From Condylostoma magnum (taxonomy: Eukaryota > Ciliophora > Heterotrichea > Heterotrichida > Condylostomatidae): a stretch of DNA of 57,350 nt. The stretch lies in contig CAKKTI010000095.1 of the NCBI GenBank assembly GCA_920105805.1, positions 1 to 57,350 on the forward strand. The letters run 5' to 3'. The notes below the pieces were generated by a model that saw only the letters and a program-made list of their open reading frames with translations, was not told the DNA's origin and ran no database searches. Below, one piece after another: positions 25,513 to 38,457 of this stretch (positions within the stretch are counted from its first letter, which is position 1; every line of letters begins with the position of its first letter). A program made the translations under genes and the position numbers.

Positions 25513-26760
25513 TTAATTATCTATTTTTGGATTTTCTTCGTGTTCTTGAGCATTCTTAAGAGCTTCTTCTTAGAGATCGTTTTAATCAACTTGCTTTTCT
25601 TCGACTACTTCTTACTTATTTTCTTCAACTGCTTCTTACTTCTTTTCCTCAACTGCTTCTTACTTATTTTCTTCAACTGCTTCTTATTTATTTTCCTCAA
25701 CTGCTTCTTACTTATTTTCTTCAACTGCTTCTTACTTATTTTCTTCTCCTATCTCTTACTTATTTTCTTCAACTGCTTCTTACTTATTTTCTTCAACTGC
25801 TTCTTACTTATTTTCTTCAACTGCTTCTTAATTATCTTCCTCCTGTTCTTTCTTTTATTACTAATCAAACCTCTACTTTTAGTCTTTTTAATCAATCTAA
25901 AGAAAACCCTTATTATCTCCTTTATTACTTTTATCATTTGTTTTCTGTCTATTATTCTTTTAATAAGTTCTATACGGGGATTTTCCTTCCCCTAAAGTTT
26001 TATCCGGAGATGTTGCTTTGGGACTAGTTCTTTTATCAATTACTAAACTCCTCTTTCCTTATTATGTTTTTCCTTACTTCTTATTCTAACTGGCTTATTA
26101 TTTCCTCTAAGCTCCTTTCCTAGCCTGAGCAATGCTACTAAATATAGGATGATCTTCCTATAAATGCTGATTGGCGATCATTTCTGCTTTTTAATAATAA
26201 ATGAGTGCTTCCTCCATTCTCTTTTAATATTCTAACTCTACAGCTATATTATGATAAGCTACAGCCCATAGTGACCCCATTGATTGTAATGTCTCAGGAT
26301 TTTAAATAATCTGATCCTATATTAACGTTAGGGCATGTAAAGCTTGCTCCAAAGCCTCAGAGTGTTTATTTTGACTACTTAAAACAGCACATAAGTTCAA
26401 TCTAGTATCTATATTCTAATAACCCGATAGGTTATTAGCTTTGTCTTTAATTTACAACGCCTTATTCAAATATCCATGAGAAATTCTATATCTGCCAATT
26501 CTTCTATAAATACATGCATAATTATTGAAAGTTTGTTGTTTGATTAAGCTTGTCTAAGGATAGCCCTCTACTTCCTTTAGTAGTTGCAAGGCTTCCTAAA
26601 CTTAATCCTTTTGAAGACAAATTACTGATAGCTTATTTAATTATTCTACTTTTCTGTTGATCTATTCGGAGCTTAGGCCATTTTGCTCTATTCTAGACAA
26701 CTCCTTTAGCTCCTGTATAATTTCATCCTCCTTCTCTAGTCCGAAAACGTAATTTGACAT
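25513..26760 (-). CDS. TPR protein with octapeptide-repeat tail
   Basis: 415 residues. Residues about 10-220 are helical TPR-like repeats (Ala/Tyr/Leu spacing as in ALQIKDKANNLSGY and AVAYHNIAVELEY). A Lys/Gln/Ser linker follows, then about ten copies of an EAVEENKQ octapeptide (roughly residues 307-386), where the Gln is TAA. This gives a very acidic helical tail, and the protein ends in DN before TAA 25515-25513. The guanylyl cyclase ATG follows after 14 bases on the same strand. The TPR part suggests a scaffold. A functional link with the cyclase is only suggested by proximity. Confidence 0.8.
25603..25842 (-). repeat. 24-base tandem repeat encoding EAVEENKQ
   Basis: About ten units with a strict 24-base period (unit starts at 25627, 25651, 25675 and so on to 25819, plus a degenerate one before and one variant unit near 25747). 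The period is a multiple of three, so the protein frame is kept. Confidence 0.93.
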
Positions 26761-26873
26761 TAATAATGGGCTGCGGATAAGCAAAAGAAGATGTACACTA
26801 AGTAACAATTATCAAGAGATAAGAGTCAGCTGTGAAAAACAATGATTAATAGTAGTTGAATATTAATCAGTAA

Positions 26874-28088
26874 ATGTAGAATGCTGTTTCTTCTGATATT
26901 GAAGAACTATCAGATTTTGCTAAGAAAAATAGATATAAAATTAAAAGGAGATTGCTGTAGATATATGAAAACATAATACAAAATCAGCAGGATAAATTAA
27001 ATACAGTAAATTTGAATTTTATAGATTTAAGTGATAATAGCATCAAATACCTACTCAAAATTTTACCATTTCTAGGCAACATTTTACAGCTGAAATTATG
27101 GAAAACTAAACTGGGAGATAAAGAAATCCAAGCTTTATCTGAGAACTTTTATTTGTTATAAAATCTAAACACTTTGTCATTAGAAAATAATCTTATTACT
27201 TAAACTGGAATGCTATCTTTCTCTAGTCAACTATTCAACCTTAAAAGCCTTCGACTACTTTTCATTCATGTTAACTAAATAGAAGATGAAGGGTTTATAA
27301 ACCTAGTAAAAGCTATTGCGGAACTGTCTCATTTTCGTTATTTAACTGTAGATGACAATAAAATAACCACTAATGGGCTACTTTAATCCTTTAAAAACTT
27401 ATAAAAGTGTTAAAAATTATAGGGATTAGGAATTTCTAATAATTTAATCAACGATGAAATCAGTTAACCATTAACCAACTTTTTAATGTAAAACTAACAA
27501 ATGACGACCCTCCTACTCAACGGAAACGATTTAACACCTGGACTACAAGTGCAATTAACTCACATGTTTCCTGATATCGAGTTTGGACTAGAAATTTAGT
27601 AATATAAAATGGTAGGAGTTGAAAAGTAGTCTTAGAAACTATATGATTCCAGCTTCAACCCTAGATAAAGAGTTCTACGATTTTTACAAGACAATATCCA
27701 TATTTTCAGGGATTTCCCATATAACTAACAACCAATGATAGACAGAGATGATGTAAGAGAGCTAGACTACTATACGAATGATTATTTTAAATAATGCCAA
27801 AGAGCTTCCTTTATAGGCGCAGCCTTTTCATTCACTGGCTACTTCTTTGCTTTAAGAAGAAGCGTTGGTATAGGAAAAGGAGTTTTTATCATAGGAGTTG
27901 GCATTATTCCTGCAGTAGCCCCTCTATTAGTTCATTATTATCATTTTTCAAGGTTCCTTGACTACTGTGTTGAGAAGTATGATGAGCAGGGGCTTTGGGA
28001 CGATGAGCTATGGGAGTACAATAGGCAGCAGTCCTCAAAGAAACTAGATTACAGAGTATCATTAAGCAAGGAAGAAAAGTGAATTTAA
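26874..28088 (+). CDS. leucine-rich-repeat protein with C-terminal membrane hairpin
   Basis: About 404 residues. Residues about 35-235 hold ribonuclease-inhibitor-type leucine-rich repeats (LNLNFIDLSDNSI, LNTLSLENNLIT, FRYLTVDDNKIT, LGISNNLIND, TLLLNGNDL). After a linker, two hydrophobic helices (about 305-360, around a GVGIIPAVAPLL segment) suggest a membrane hairpin, then an acidic tail. The start is the first ATG in this frame. The end is TGA 28080 or TAA 28086; TAA is preferred because TGA codes Trp elsewhere. HEATR1 starts 22 bases later. Function unknown; an organelle-anchored adaptor is possible. Confidence 0.75.
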
Positions 28089-28110
28089 TTAAAATGTTTA
28101 ATAAAAATAA

Positions 28111-31100
28111 ATGACGGATCTTGCAAGGTAATTATAAAAGATCAAAGTGCAATAATTACCTAAGAACCTGCAGGCTTCGTTGTTGTTTAATCCTTAAGAC
28201 GCTAAAAAAATTGACTCTGAGGTTGTGTTTTCTATTGGACTTAATGGATTAGAAGAGATCAAAAGGCATTCTAAGGATTTTCTGGTGTATTATTCAGATT
28301 TGTTTAATGAAAGCTTTGCTCAGGAGCACAGCTATAGGGATGGATTAATGAAGGAGTAAATTGATCAGTTGGATATGGAGATAAAGGTGCTGCTTGATAT
28401 GCTTTCTCCGTACTTTTTAGTATAAGGGACACACAAAATATTAGAAATGTTGATTAGATTTTATCAAATACATATTTTCTATGTAGATGAAATTATTAAA
28501 GCCTTTTTGCCTTTTCATGATACTAAAATCTTTACGAGATTACTTTAAGTACTGATTATTAAAGACTCGTATTGGGATTTTCTTTAATAGAATCAAAAGG
28601 AGGGATATTTGATTAAAAGAAGGCAGATTATTAAAAGAGTTGTTAAAGATCTAAAGCTATTTGCTATCATTGTAGAGTAGGCATTTAAAAGCTAGTTTCA
28701 CTTGAGATTCGCTGGGGTTATTTTAATCGAAGTTATCGAGATTGCTGTACAGTTAAAGGAAAATTAGGTGATTGAAGTTATAAAATTCACTAATAATTGC
28801 TTAAATTCGCAGGAAATTGAGGCTATTTAATTAGGATATATGCTAGTGATTAAACTTAGTTAGAAGAATCCTTTATCTCCTGATTATCTACAAGCTTTTA
28901 TTTACGACATTTTAAGATAAGGCAATGGCTAGAATTTAGGGCAAATGGCTACAGTAAATATTCTCATCAAATTGCATTCAACTACAAAACTACCTGGGTA
29001 TATAACTGACTTATTAGTATAGGAGTAGAATCTAAATTAACTACCCAATATATCAAAAGATGCAACGGCTTTGTTTGTTATTGTTTTCAGAAAATTAATT
29101 AGTAAGATATAATAAACTAGTTTGTAGGTTGTACAGCTAATAAATGCAATCAATTTTTCAGATTACTCCCTGAGTTAATTGATTCTTTTGATACTAAAAC
29201 AGTATGTAATTCTAACTCCTAAAAGAACTCAGCATTAGAAAGATCATTACATACAAATTTTAGATGCATTTGGGCAAATTTACTTAGATAAAATAGCTTA
29301 AATTATTCCAGACATAATTGAGGAAATCTAAAAATCCCATAAAGACAGTAGATAGAAGATATACCAACTAATTTCCATCGCATTCAGTGGAATACCTTTT
29401 GACAAAGATAATGATTTGCCTTTAGTAATATCATTGTAAAATAATTCTGATGTTATAAGATTAGCTGCTGTTAACTAAATAGACGATAATATTATCAATT
29501 TAGAGAAATCTATTATTTCTTTGATAAAAAAGGAAGAAAATCTAGAGATTTTGGAATTATTGCTAAATAACTAACACCTTGGAACATTGGATTAAGACCT
29601 TTTATACAGTTCTCTTCTACAAAAGTTTAAAATTTTATATCATTGGTCTAATCCTCCTCTTAGTATAATAAGGACCATTTTTGAGTGGTTAACTATAAAA
29701 TTAAAGTTTCCTGAGAGCATAGAGCACATTGAACTTATATTTTTAGCATATGATATACAAGATTTAAAGGATCTTTGCCCCTAAGCCATAGGAAACGCTA
29801 AAATATTCAAAATATTCGCAAAATATGAGGGATAAGAAATTACAAGATTTTTAATAGAACAATTCACACAGAGTTGGGTAGAAAATTACTAAATACTAAA
29901 ACAACTAATAAACATACCTTTAACTAGGAAAATAATTATATCCGTGCTCGAAAATCTAAAAGACAATATGCAGTTTATACTCAAAGAATTCATTACAAGT
30001 TGTTGGGAAATTTCATAGCATATTATTAATGAGTCAGACGAATACGGAGAGCTACTCACTTGCATAGTAAATTGTTTGCCTAAACTAAACAACATTAAAA
30101 AGGCAGAAATTAAATAAACAGCGTAAGAATGCAATCTGGGAATTTTAAACTATGCATTGAGAAATGATATGCAATTGGCCTCAATTGTCTTACACAAGCA
30201 TTTCTAATCTAATATACTATAAAGTCTCTTGAAAGTATCTGAGAATTCCCCCGAGGCTCTAGCAATGTCTTTAGCTTTGTGTAAGGATAATCCTGAGTGT
30301 TTAATCGAAGTAGTTGGCTATATGCTTGTTAACATAAGTAGAGAATAGACGTTTTAGAATGTCAGTTTGTTTTCTATTTAAGAGTTTTATGATGAAAGAT
30401 TAGAAACTATTGAGATTAATACAAAAGTAGCTCCTTCCTCTAAATTTTCTAAACTTAGTAAATAAGTGGAAAACTTAAGAAAATTATTATTTTCTGTTCT
30501 AAATTATGCATAAGGGCTAACTAATGATTCGTAGTATGTAAAATATTTTATACAGTAAAATTACGAGAAAAGTCTGATTCCATTTTATAAAACATTTCTA
30601 CAGGAGTCATTTTATGGTAAAGATTTAATGATTTAATAACTAGAACTTGTACAAGATTAAGATTTAGTAGATTCTATTATTGACCTGTAGTTTGATGATA
30701 ACGAGAAATTATCAGTTCTTAGAATGCTTAAAGGCTTAAATTGGACAAAATCTGATATATTTGATATAGTAGTAAATTGGCTTGAAGATAAGAATGTATT
30801 TAGCTTATTTCTAGATTACTTGAACTAAAAAGATTTTGATAAACTTGATAATAAAAAGTAATACTTAGTATTAAAGCATTGTAATGATCATTTGTTACAT
30901 TAAAATCTAGAAATAAATGAAAAGATTAAAACTGCTTTAAGCCATATTAAGATAGATCCGAGTATATTCGAATAATTACTCTAAGTATATTCTATTGAGA
31001 ATAACAACTCTGTACTAGAATTAATGCAATAATAGATTTAATTCGTTACAAAAGAATTAATTGAGCTACATATTAAATATTACTAATCAATATTACAAAA

Positions 31101-33459
31101 TAAAGATAATTAGTATTAGTATAACAAACAAATTGTATTGATTAATCTCAGAATCTTCAATTACTCTTTAAGCGAATAGTAATTACAAATAATAGCCTAA
31201 GAACTAGAGAATACAGATATCTAAACAAAGTAATAAATTCTACAAACTATATCTCAATATTCCTAATAATACCCTAATCTAGCATTCAATAATCTTCTAT
31301 AAAGCTTTGAAATCACTAATAAAGACTCAAGTTACGGGGAAATTTTCATATACAAGTAAGCATTAGAAATTTCAGCTTAAAATTTAACTTAGCAGTACCT
31401 TGATATCTCCCCTTTAATAATAAAAATAATAGACTGTATATTATACTCTTCTATAGCAAATAAAGGAGCAAGTATTGGAGACTTGATAGTGAAATTAGGT
31501 ACAGGATTTGCTTATAAAGCAATAATAGCTCTGCTGGATAAAAATCATGAGCTAGTATTTGATTTTCTTACGCGGTTTAAGTACCATGACTAAATAACAA
31601 TTCTTAATGATATCCTACAGGCTATTTTATATGATATAGTAAGTCAAAAACAAGCAGATATTAACCATTTATCAAAAGTATTTACAGTATTACAAGAATA
31701 TTTCGAACGGCCTGATGGATACAGAACAATAGAAAGAGCGATGTAACTAAGTTCTGCTAATTTAAGCTTAATTCTAAGGTACTCGCTATCAATTAAGAGA
31801 GAAATAGAAAAATTACATAACAGTGATTTGTTCTCATAATAAATAAGTCATTTTATCATCATCCTTAATTAAATCTTCGAAGATTAACCTTTAATCACAG
31901 CTGTAATCGATATCTTATCTGACTCAGAAAATGTAAGAAGCCGTCGTATAAAGAAAGATTGTCTTGAGCTGCTTATTATAAGAAACTCATTCAATAAATT
32001 ATACTAATAATTGATACCTTACCTGATAAAAATACTATACCACTACAGAAAGAAACTGAATGTGATTTATAGGAAGAAAAAGCAAACTAAAATAAACTAT
32101 CTAGATCTGATTTTAGTAGTATTGTCTCAATCTATGAACTAATCCCCAAGAATACTTAAAATGATCGATTAAGCTGACCTTATTATACGATACTGCAAGT
32201 GTCCTATATTACAGATAAAAGAGAAAGCTATTGAGTGCTTTACCAACTATTTCAAAACACAAAATCAAGAACTTCTACCTTATATTGAGCCTTATTTGCA
32301 CTCTTTTATTGACACATTGTATAAAACGAATAACTTTGAACCTTTACTAAAATGTTTGAAAAAAGTTGTAGTAGTTTAAAAGGAGTTTCTGGCTCCTTAT
32401 ATCTTAAACATCACTAGTTGCTTGATACAAATAGAGACTGACACGTATAAATTGATAAAAGCTATATGCAGTAATATTCCATCTTACATTATACTGGAAT
32501 AAATCCCTGAGCTAATTTAATCTGCTAAGCAAGAGTAATAGTTTAAACGAGTTTTATTTGCTGGAACTCAAGTAGCTAGTTTATTAAGAAGCAAAGACTC
32601 TACTGTTTACTTACAGAAGATAATCAGTCTGATCATAAAGCTATGCAGTTGAACCACATAGAATGACGTTGAAGACAGTACAAATTTTACTATCATTTTA
32701 AATGATATTGGTAACATTTTCGTTAAATTTGCAATTAACTTTAGCAGCAAATAACTAAAGGAAGCTTATAGTGAGTTAATTCAATGGGCCACTGATGATA
32801 AGAAGGGATACAGCAGTATTAAAATGCTAAATTTAATGACAATAACTAAAAAACTATCAGGTAAATTAAAATCTCACTTTTCCATGTACTGTAATTACAT
32901 ATGGGATCTAATAATAGAGCAATTAGGCAATTTTTCATAGAAATATTCACAAAAGTAGATTAAAAGGTAAAGAGAAGATGACTATGATGTATACACTGCC
33001 CAAAACATTCTTCAAGTAATCTAAAATATAGCCCTATATGACTAAAATCAGTTTCTTAATTTTGATAAATACGACAAATTAGCAACTTTAATAGCTAATC
33101 TATTCACAACTTCTTAACTGCAGGCTAGTTACAGTTATTTTATCGATAATTTTGTAATAAAAACTTACTTAAAACTAATAGAAAGCACATAGGATTAGAC
33201 TATTTGGCAGTCATTTAACTATAGAATGATTTCTAACTCAAGGCATCCTTCTATCCCTATCAAAGTTGCATCATTTAAAGCGTTGAATAAATCAATTGAT
33301 AGACTCGGAAGTGAAATAAGTAATTTACTCCCAGATGTAGTTCCGTTTATAGGCGAGGGTTTGGAAGACGATAATGAATTAGTAAACAATGAAGCAAAAT
33401 CAGCGATGAGGAAGTTAGAGGTTGTATGCAAAACAGACCTCAAGGAATATTTCACTTAG
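28111..33459 (+). CDS. HEATR1: HEATR1/UTP10, U3 small-subunit processome component
   Basis: 1,782 residues in one frame, close in size to yeast Utp10 (about 1,770). The N-terminus matches the family: MTDLARQLQKIK, a SLLFNPQDAKKID segment and GLNGLEEIKRH. The body is all-helical HEAT repeats. The C-terminus has the BP28CT-type ending, with LPDVVPFIGEGLEDD, a helix and a final EYF. UTP10/HEATR1 belongs to the nucleolar t-UTP/UtpA subcomplex, needed for rDNA transcription and early 18S pre-rRNA processing. The gene ends with three in-frame stops in a row (TAG TAG TAA, 33457-33465). Confidence 0.92.
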
Positions 33460-33560
33460 TAGTAATTAGTACTTAAATTTGAGTTATTATTTCATACTAT
33501 ATACACAATTAAACCTTTACCCAAACTAACACCATTTTATCAATACTTAAATATTTAAAA

Positions 33561-36500
33561 ATGTAAAAAGTAGAAGGGTTATATTATCAACCTTACTCCT
33601 CATAAGAAAATTTATCTTAAATAGGCAATGAATCTCATATTTAATTTGCAAAGGAATTATTTGAAGAAAGGATGTCCCTGCTAAAAAATCACATGTTTAG
33701 ATTTTTAGATGAAGTAAAGCAAGATGAGATAATAAGAGCAATGCAAGAAAATGCAATTAGTCAGGAATTCGCGGCTTAGCGGGTAAAAGAGCTATATACT
33801 GATGCGATTGCTTAGGAGCGCGAAGCAACTATAGAGAATCTTACAATGCAACTAGCCAATTGTAAATCTCAGACTGTCCAATTAGAGTAAAAAGGAAACG
33901 ATTTTTCAAGATATGAAGCAGAAATCGATGAAATCTCAAGTTATTATAGGAAAAAACTATAAGAACTACAGGAGGAAAACACTTAATTAAGGAAAAGATC
34001 TTAGGACTCTTAGCTGTAAATTGAGGAAAGATATAGGTAATAGGAGTAAGATTGAATCAATAGAACGGAGGAATATGTTAGGTAAGAAGAGGAAAGATTA
34101 TAGGAGCAGTTAAGAAAAGCTTAATAGGAAATAAGCTCTTTATAGAGCCAAAATGAGAGTTTGAGATATAAGCTAAACAATGCTGATTAATCCGTGCAGT
34201 AATATGAGAAAGATTTCTAGAGAATGAGAAATAAATTAAATGAAGTTGAGGAAAACGAGTAGTAATGGAGAGCTAATGTAAAAGAAATTGAGAGAAGCAA
34301 TTAAGAAGTACATGGAAAATTAGTAAGTGCTGTTGAAGACTGTAAAAAATATAAGTTAAAATCAGAGAAACTTGAAAAATAGAAAAAGCAAATAGAGAAC
34401 AATTTTAACAGTTTAAAGAATTCATTTGAGTAAAATGAAGAAGAACACTATTAAACCTTACAAGGAATGGCTGCTAAGTTAAAAAATAATAAAAGACTTA
34501 AATAAAAGGTGATTGAGAAGAATAAAGCACTGTAGAAATTATAAAATGAGAAAATTGCTATGGAAGAAAGATTAAAGTAAGAGAATGAGTATTATTAAAT
34601 AGAGTTTTAAGGAAATTTAAAAGAAAGGGAAAAGGAGCATTATAATTAAATCTAGTCTTAAAAGTAGAAACAAAGAAGAAAAGTATAAGAAATAGGCCAG
34701 AAGCATTAATAGGATATTGCATAGCTGTAGAATTAGTACTAAAACCTATTAGAATAGAGACTTAATGAAGTACAAATGGAAATGGAAAAACAGTTGTAAA
34801 GAAGTAAGCAACATGAATAGGAGATAAGAGAAATCATGAATGCAAAGGTAAAAGAAGTCGACAGAGATTACATTACATTGATAAGTCATTAGCAGATACT
34901 TAAATAGTAAAAGGAAGCAATGATAGGAGAAAAACAAAGTGAAATAAGAGCGTTAGAATCGAAATATTAGGAAAACATAGCAATGCTGGAAAAATAGATT
35001 AAAGAATTGAATAATGAAGTACAGAAATTGAATGGTTTGGTAGAAAAAGCAAATGGAAGATCTGAGATTATGAGCTAAGAAACTTAGCACTTATAGAGCC
35101 AGTATAAAAGTGCACTAGCTGAAAATAAAGAATATTTTAAGTAAGTAGATTAAGCATAAAAGGAAAATAAAGCATTAGTAAAACAATTAGAGGAAGCTAG
35201 TGACACCCTGTAAAAGGTTAGCTAGGATTTATAAAACTAGTAAAATTTTAATATTGAAATAGAGTAAGAAAAGGCTGAAATTATAGATAAACTAAGATAC
35301 ACTGAAAGTTAATTGTAAAAAGAGAAACAAAGCCATTATTAAACTGATAATTAACTAAGTAATTAAATAAACACTCTAAGCTAGAAACTTACAAGCTAAG
35401 AGCAACAAAATAACAACTTATAAGAAGAATTATATGACCTATAAAACAAACTTTAATTATCAGAACAGCACGTAAACTCCTTACAAAAGCAATGCGATTA
35501 AATCAATCATGAATTCTCAATTGAAAAGCAGTAACATTAATACACACAACAGCGATTACAGGAGTAAATACAATAAGTTCAATAATACTAATCTGAACTA
35601 TACAACGTTGAGCATTCTATAGACGAGTATTCAAAAAGCCTTAGAAGAGAGTAATTAGAACTAAGTTAATTAAGATCAGAAATTACTAACAGAGATCAAA
35701 CATTAAATGAGATGAGTTCTTAATTCAGATAAGTAACTTACTAACTGAATGAAAAAACTCACTAAATAAGGCTATTAAAGGAGAAGTTTGCTCGTTTTAT
35801 GCATTCTGCTACTAATTAAATTAAAAATGATCTAAACAGTATTAGGAATACTGTTGATTACGAGAATCACTGAATGCACTAAAAAATGATTTAAGTAGAT
35901 GAGTAGACTAGATATTATATACACGAGTAAAATTTAGCATCAAAAGGAGGAATGTAAAGATTGATTTAATAAAAGATATATTAGACCAATAGCTAATGAT
36001 TAGATAAATTGTCAAAATTAGAATAATGCATAAAATTAGATCAATTAGATTAAGTATATGATTAGGACCTAAAAGGTATTGTTAAATAGATTTAATCAGT
36101 ATTATCCCAAAAATAATTCTTATAAAGCTAAATTGAATAGTAAAACAAAGAGCTTTAAAGTACATAAGAGTAAAAGCATAAACTACAGTCTAAAAACCGG
36201 CAACTCTCTAAAAAACTATAAGAAAATGAGTAATAATTTGACAAACTCTAAGAAGATGTGCGGTTAGAGGCCGAAAGAATACAACAATCAACCCAAAAAA
36301 GTCTTTAATAATCAACCGACAAATTATCTCGACGTTATAACGGCGAACACGGTAAATTGATTTCATAGCTTCAACAAGAACAGTAAAACTTCAATAATTA
36401 CTACTAAAAGACGTAAAAGGAGCTGCATTAGGTGAATTAAGAGTTGTCAGATATAAAATCAGCATGACAAAGTGAGATAGAAAAGCGGATTTTTATAGAA

Positions 36501-36674
36501 GATTCAATACAAATTTTATAGGATGAAAAAAGGCACCTTGAGAATAAGGTTCAGGAGCAACAAGAGCAACTGATTACAGAGCAAGAGAGATATGTAAGAC
36601 TGAGTAAAGCAAGACAAGCAGAGGTTGATTATTTATCAGAGCAGCTTTCAAGGCAAAGTCCTTTTAGATCCTAG
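33561..36674 (+). CDS. 1,037-residue coiled-coil protein
   Basis: A single frame from ATG 33561 to TAG 36672-36674 (or TAA 36684-36686). After about 100 mixed residues, almost the entire chain is E/K/Q/L heptad coiled coil. Much of the Gln comes from TAA and TAG, so a standard ORF search shows almost nothing here. Candidates include basal-body or ciliary-rootlet proteins, or golgins; no diagnostic motif is visible. If the TAA at 36684 is the stop, it directly abuts the ATG of the next gene, which is also in the same frame. Confidence 0.82.
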
Positions 36675-36686
36675 TTTCTTACATAA

Positions 36687-38450
36687 ATGGATTATCTACC
36701 CTACATAGCTTCTTTTACCATTGGAGGACTGGCTAGGTATTATTTCTACTATAAAGAGCCCTGCACCACGAGAGTGTATAACTCTAACTATACACACAAG
36801 GCTAGAAAAGATATGTTGTAAAACCTAAAAACACTGTAATACGATATACTGGTAATTGGAGGAGGAGCAACTGGGGCAGGAGTTGCTTTAGATGCTGCAA
36901 CACGTGGACTGAAATGTGCTTTAATTGATCAAGGAGATTTCGGAGGAGAAACTTCAAGTAAGTCTACTAAACTCTTACACGGGGGTGTTAGATATTTGGA
37001 GAAAGTATTTCTTTTAGACTAGCCTCAGGAAAACTTTTAATTAGTGAAAGAAGCGCTGTAGGAAAGAACAGTTATGATGAGGGCTGCTCCGTATATGACC
37101 AACTGAGTAGGAATGGTGCTACCAGGCCACAGTTACTGGGAAATAATAAAATTTTACTCAGGATTGTAAGTTTATCACCTTATGTCAAAATTAATGAATA
37201 ATATTAATGCAAAGGGCAGTGAGAAACTATACCCTCCTAAGTTGTCCTTTAACTGTTAATAATATTTTAAACATTTAGACTAAAAGTACAAAGTAGGAGT
37301 CATTTATTATGATGGGTAGATGAATGATACTTAATACCTAATGAAAGCTCTGCTAACTGCATCTGCGTAGAACTATGTAAAAGGCTTAGTTCCTATTAAT
37401 TTGGCAAACTATGTAAAATTTAAGAAATTTACAGATAAACAAGGAAAGTTGACTGGTATTTAGGCCAAGGATAAGCTCACTGGGGAAGTTTTTAATATAA
37501 AATCAACAGTAGTGGTCAACTGTACTGGACCATTTTCTGATTAAATACGTTAAAAGGCCTCAAACGTAAGCGGAAAGATGTTTCCAGGTAAAGGCTCTCA
37601 TTTTATACTTCCTAGGTCATATTTAAATTCAGATTTAGGATTATTTATACCTAAAACGTCAAATGGACGTGTTTTATTTGTTTTACCTTGGTAAGGACAT
37701 TGTTTGATAGGAACAACGGATATTGACGGTGAAATAAATGAAAATCCGGTCATGACTAAAGATGAAAAGGATTTTATAATAGAATAATTATAGATATACT
37801 TAAATATAGACAAAAAACAAATATAAAAGGACATATCAGCTTCTTTTGCCGGTTATAGGCCTCTAGTAAAAGCTAGGGACAATAATTCAAAAGATTATCT
37901 AAGGACTCATTAAGTAGAATTCCTAACTAATGGACTAGTATCTGTATTGGGAGGCAAGTGAACAATATACAGACTAATGGGAGAGTAAGCAATGGATTAA
38001 GTTGTACAAAGATATGGCTTAAACGCTGTGTATGAAAGTAGAAGCATAGATTTAAAGCTTATAGGATGTGATAAGACCAAAAACCAGATTATAAGAGGTC
38101 TTAAGCAAAACTCCTAACTTACTGACCAATAAATCGAGCATCTGTACTAATAATACGGAAGTAACAGTATAAAAGTAGTACAACAAACTAAGGACGGTAA
38201 CAGAGAATTAGTGGAAGGCATGAATTTCATAGTAAACGAAGTCTATTACTGTCTACGATACGAGTATGCAATAAAACCAATGGATGTATTAGCCAGACGA
38301 CTTAGACTAGCATTTCTAAACAAAAACAAAGCAGAAGAAGCCCTTGATTTAGTATTGGATATAATGAAAGAAGAGTTTAAGTGGAGTGAAGAACAAGTGA
38401 TAGCAGAACGTGCCGAAGCCCTGAAAAGCTTAAATGAATTTAGCCCGTAG
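36687..38450 (+). CDS. GPD2: FAD-dependent mitochondrial glycerol-3-phosphate dehydrogenase
   Basis: 587 residues. The N-terminal 25 residues contain a hydrophobic segment of the kind used for inner-membrane targeting. The FAD-binding Rossmann motif is [19 protein letters not shown], followed by [20 protein letters not shown]. Further along are the [15 protein letters not shown] and [10 protein letters not shown] motifs, and GGKWTIYR, whose Trp is a TGA codon (37959-37961). A C-terminal helical domain follows. It oxidises glycerol-3-phosphate to dihydroxyacetone phosphate and passes electrons to ubiquinone. The C-terminal EF-hands of animal GPD2 are absent. Inferred stop TAG TAA (38448-38453). 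Confidence 0.95.
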
Positions 38451-38457
38451 TAAAAAA

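Noticed and set aside
25540-25995. Plus-strand ORF of 151 residues rich in F and L, resembling a membrane protein
   Set aside because: It is antisense to the EAVEENKQ repeat tail; the hydrophobic pattern is the complement of a GAA-rich array.
33219-33455. Minus-strand ORF opposite the end of HEATR1
   Set aside because: The plus strand has a clear HEATR1 C-terminus at the same place.
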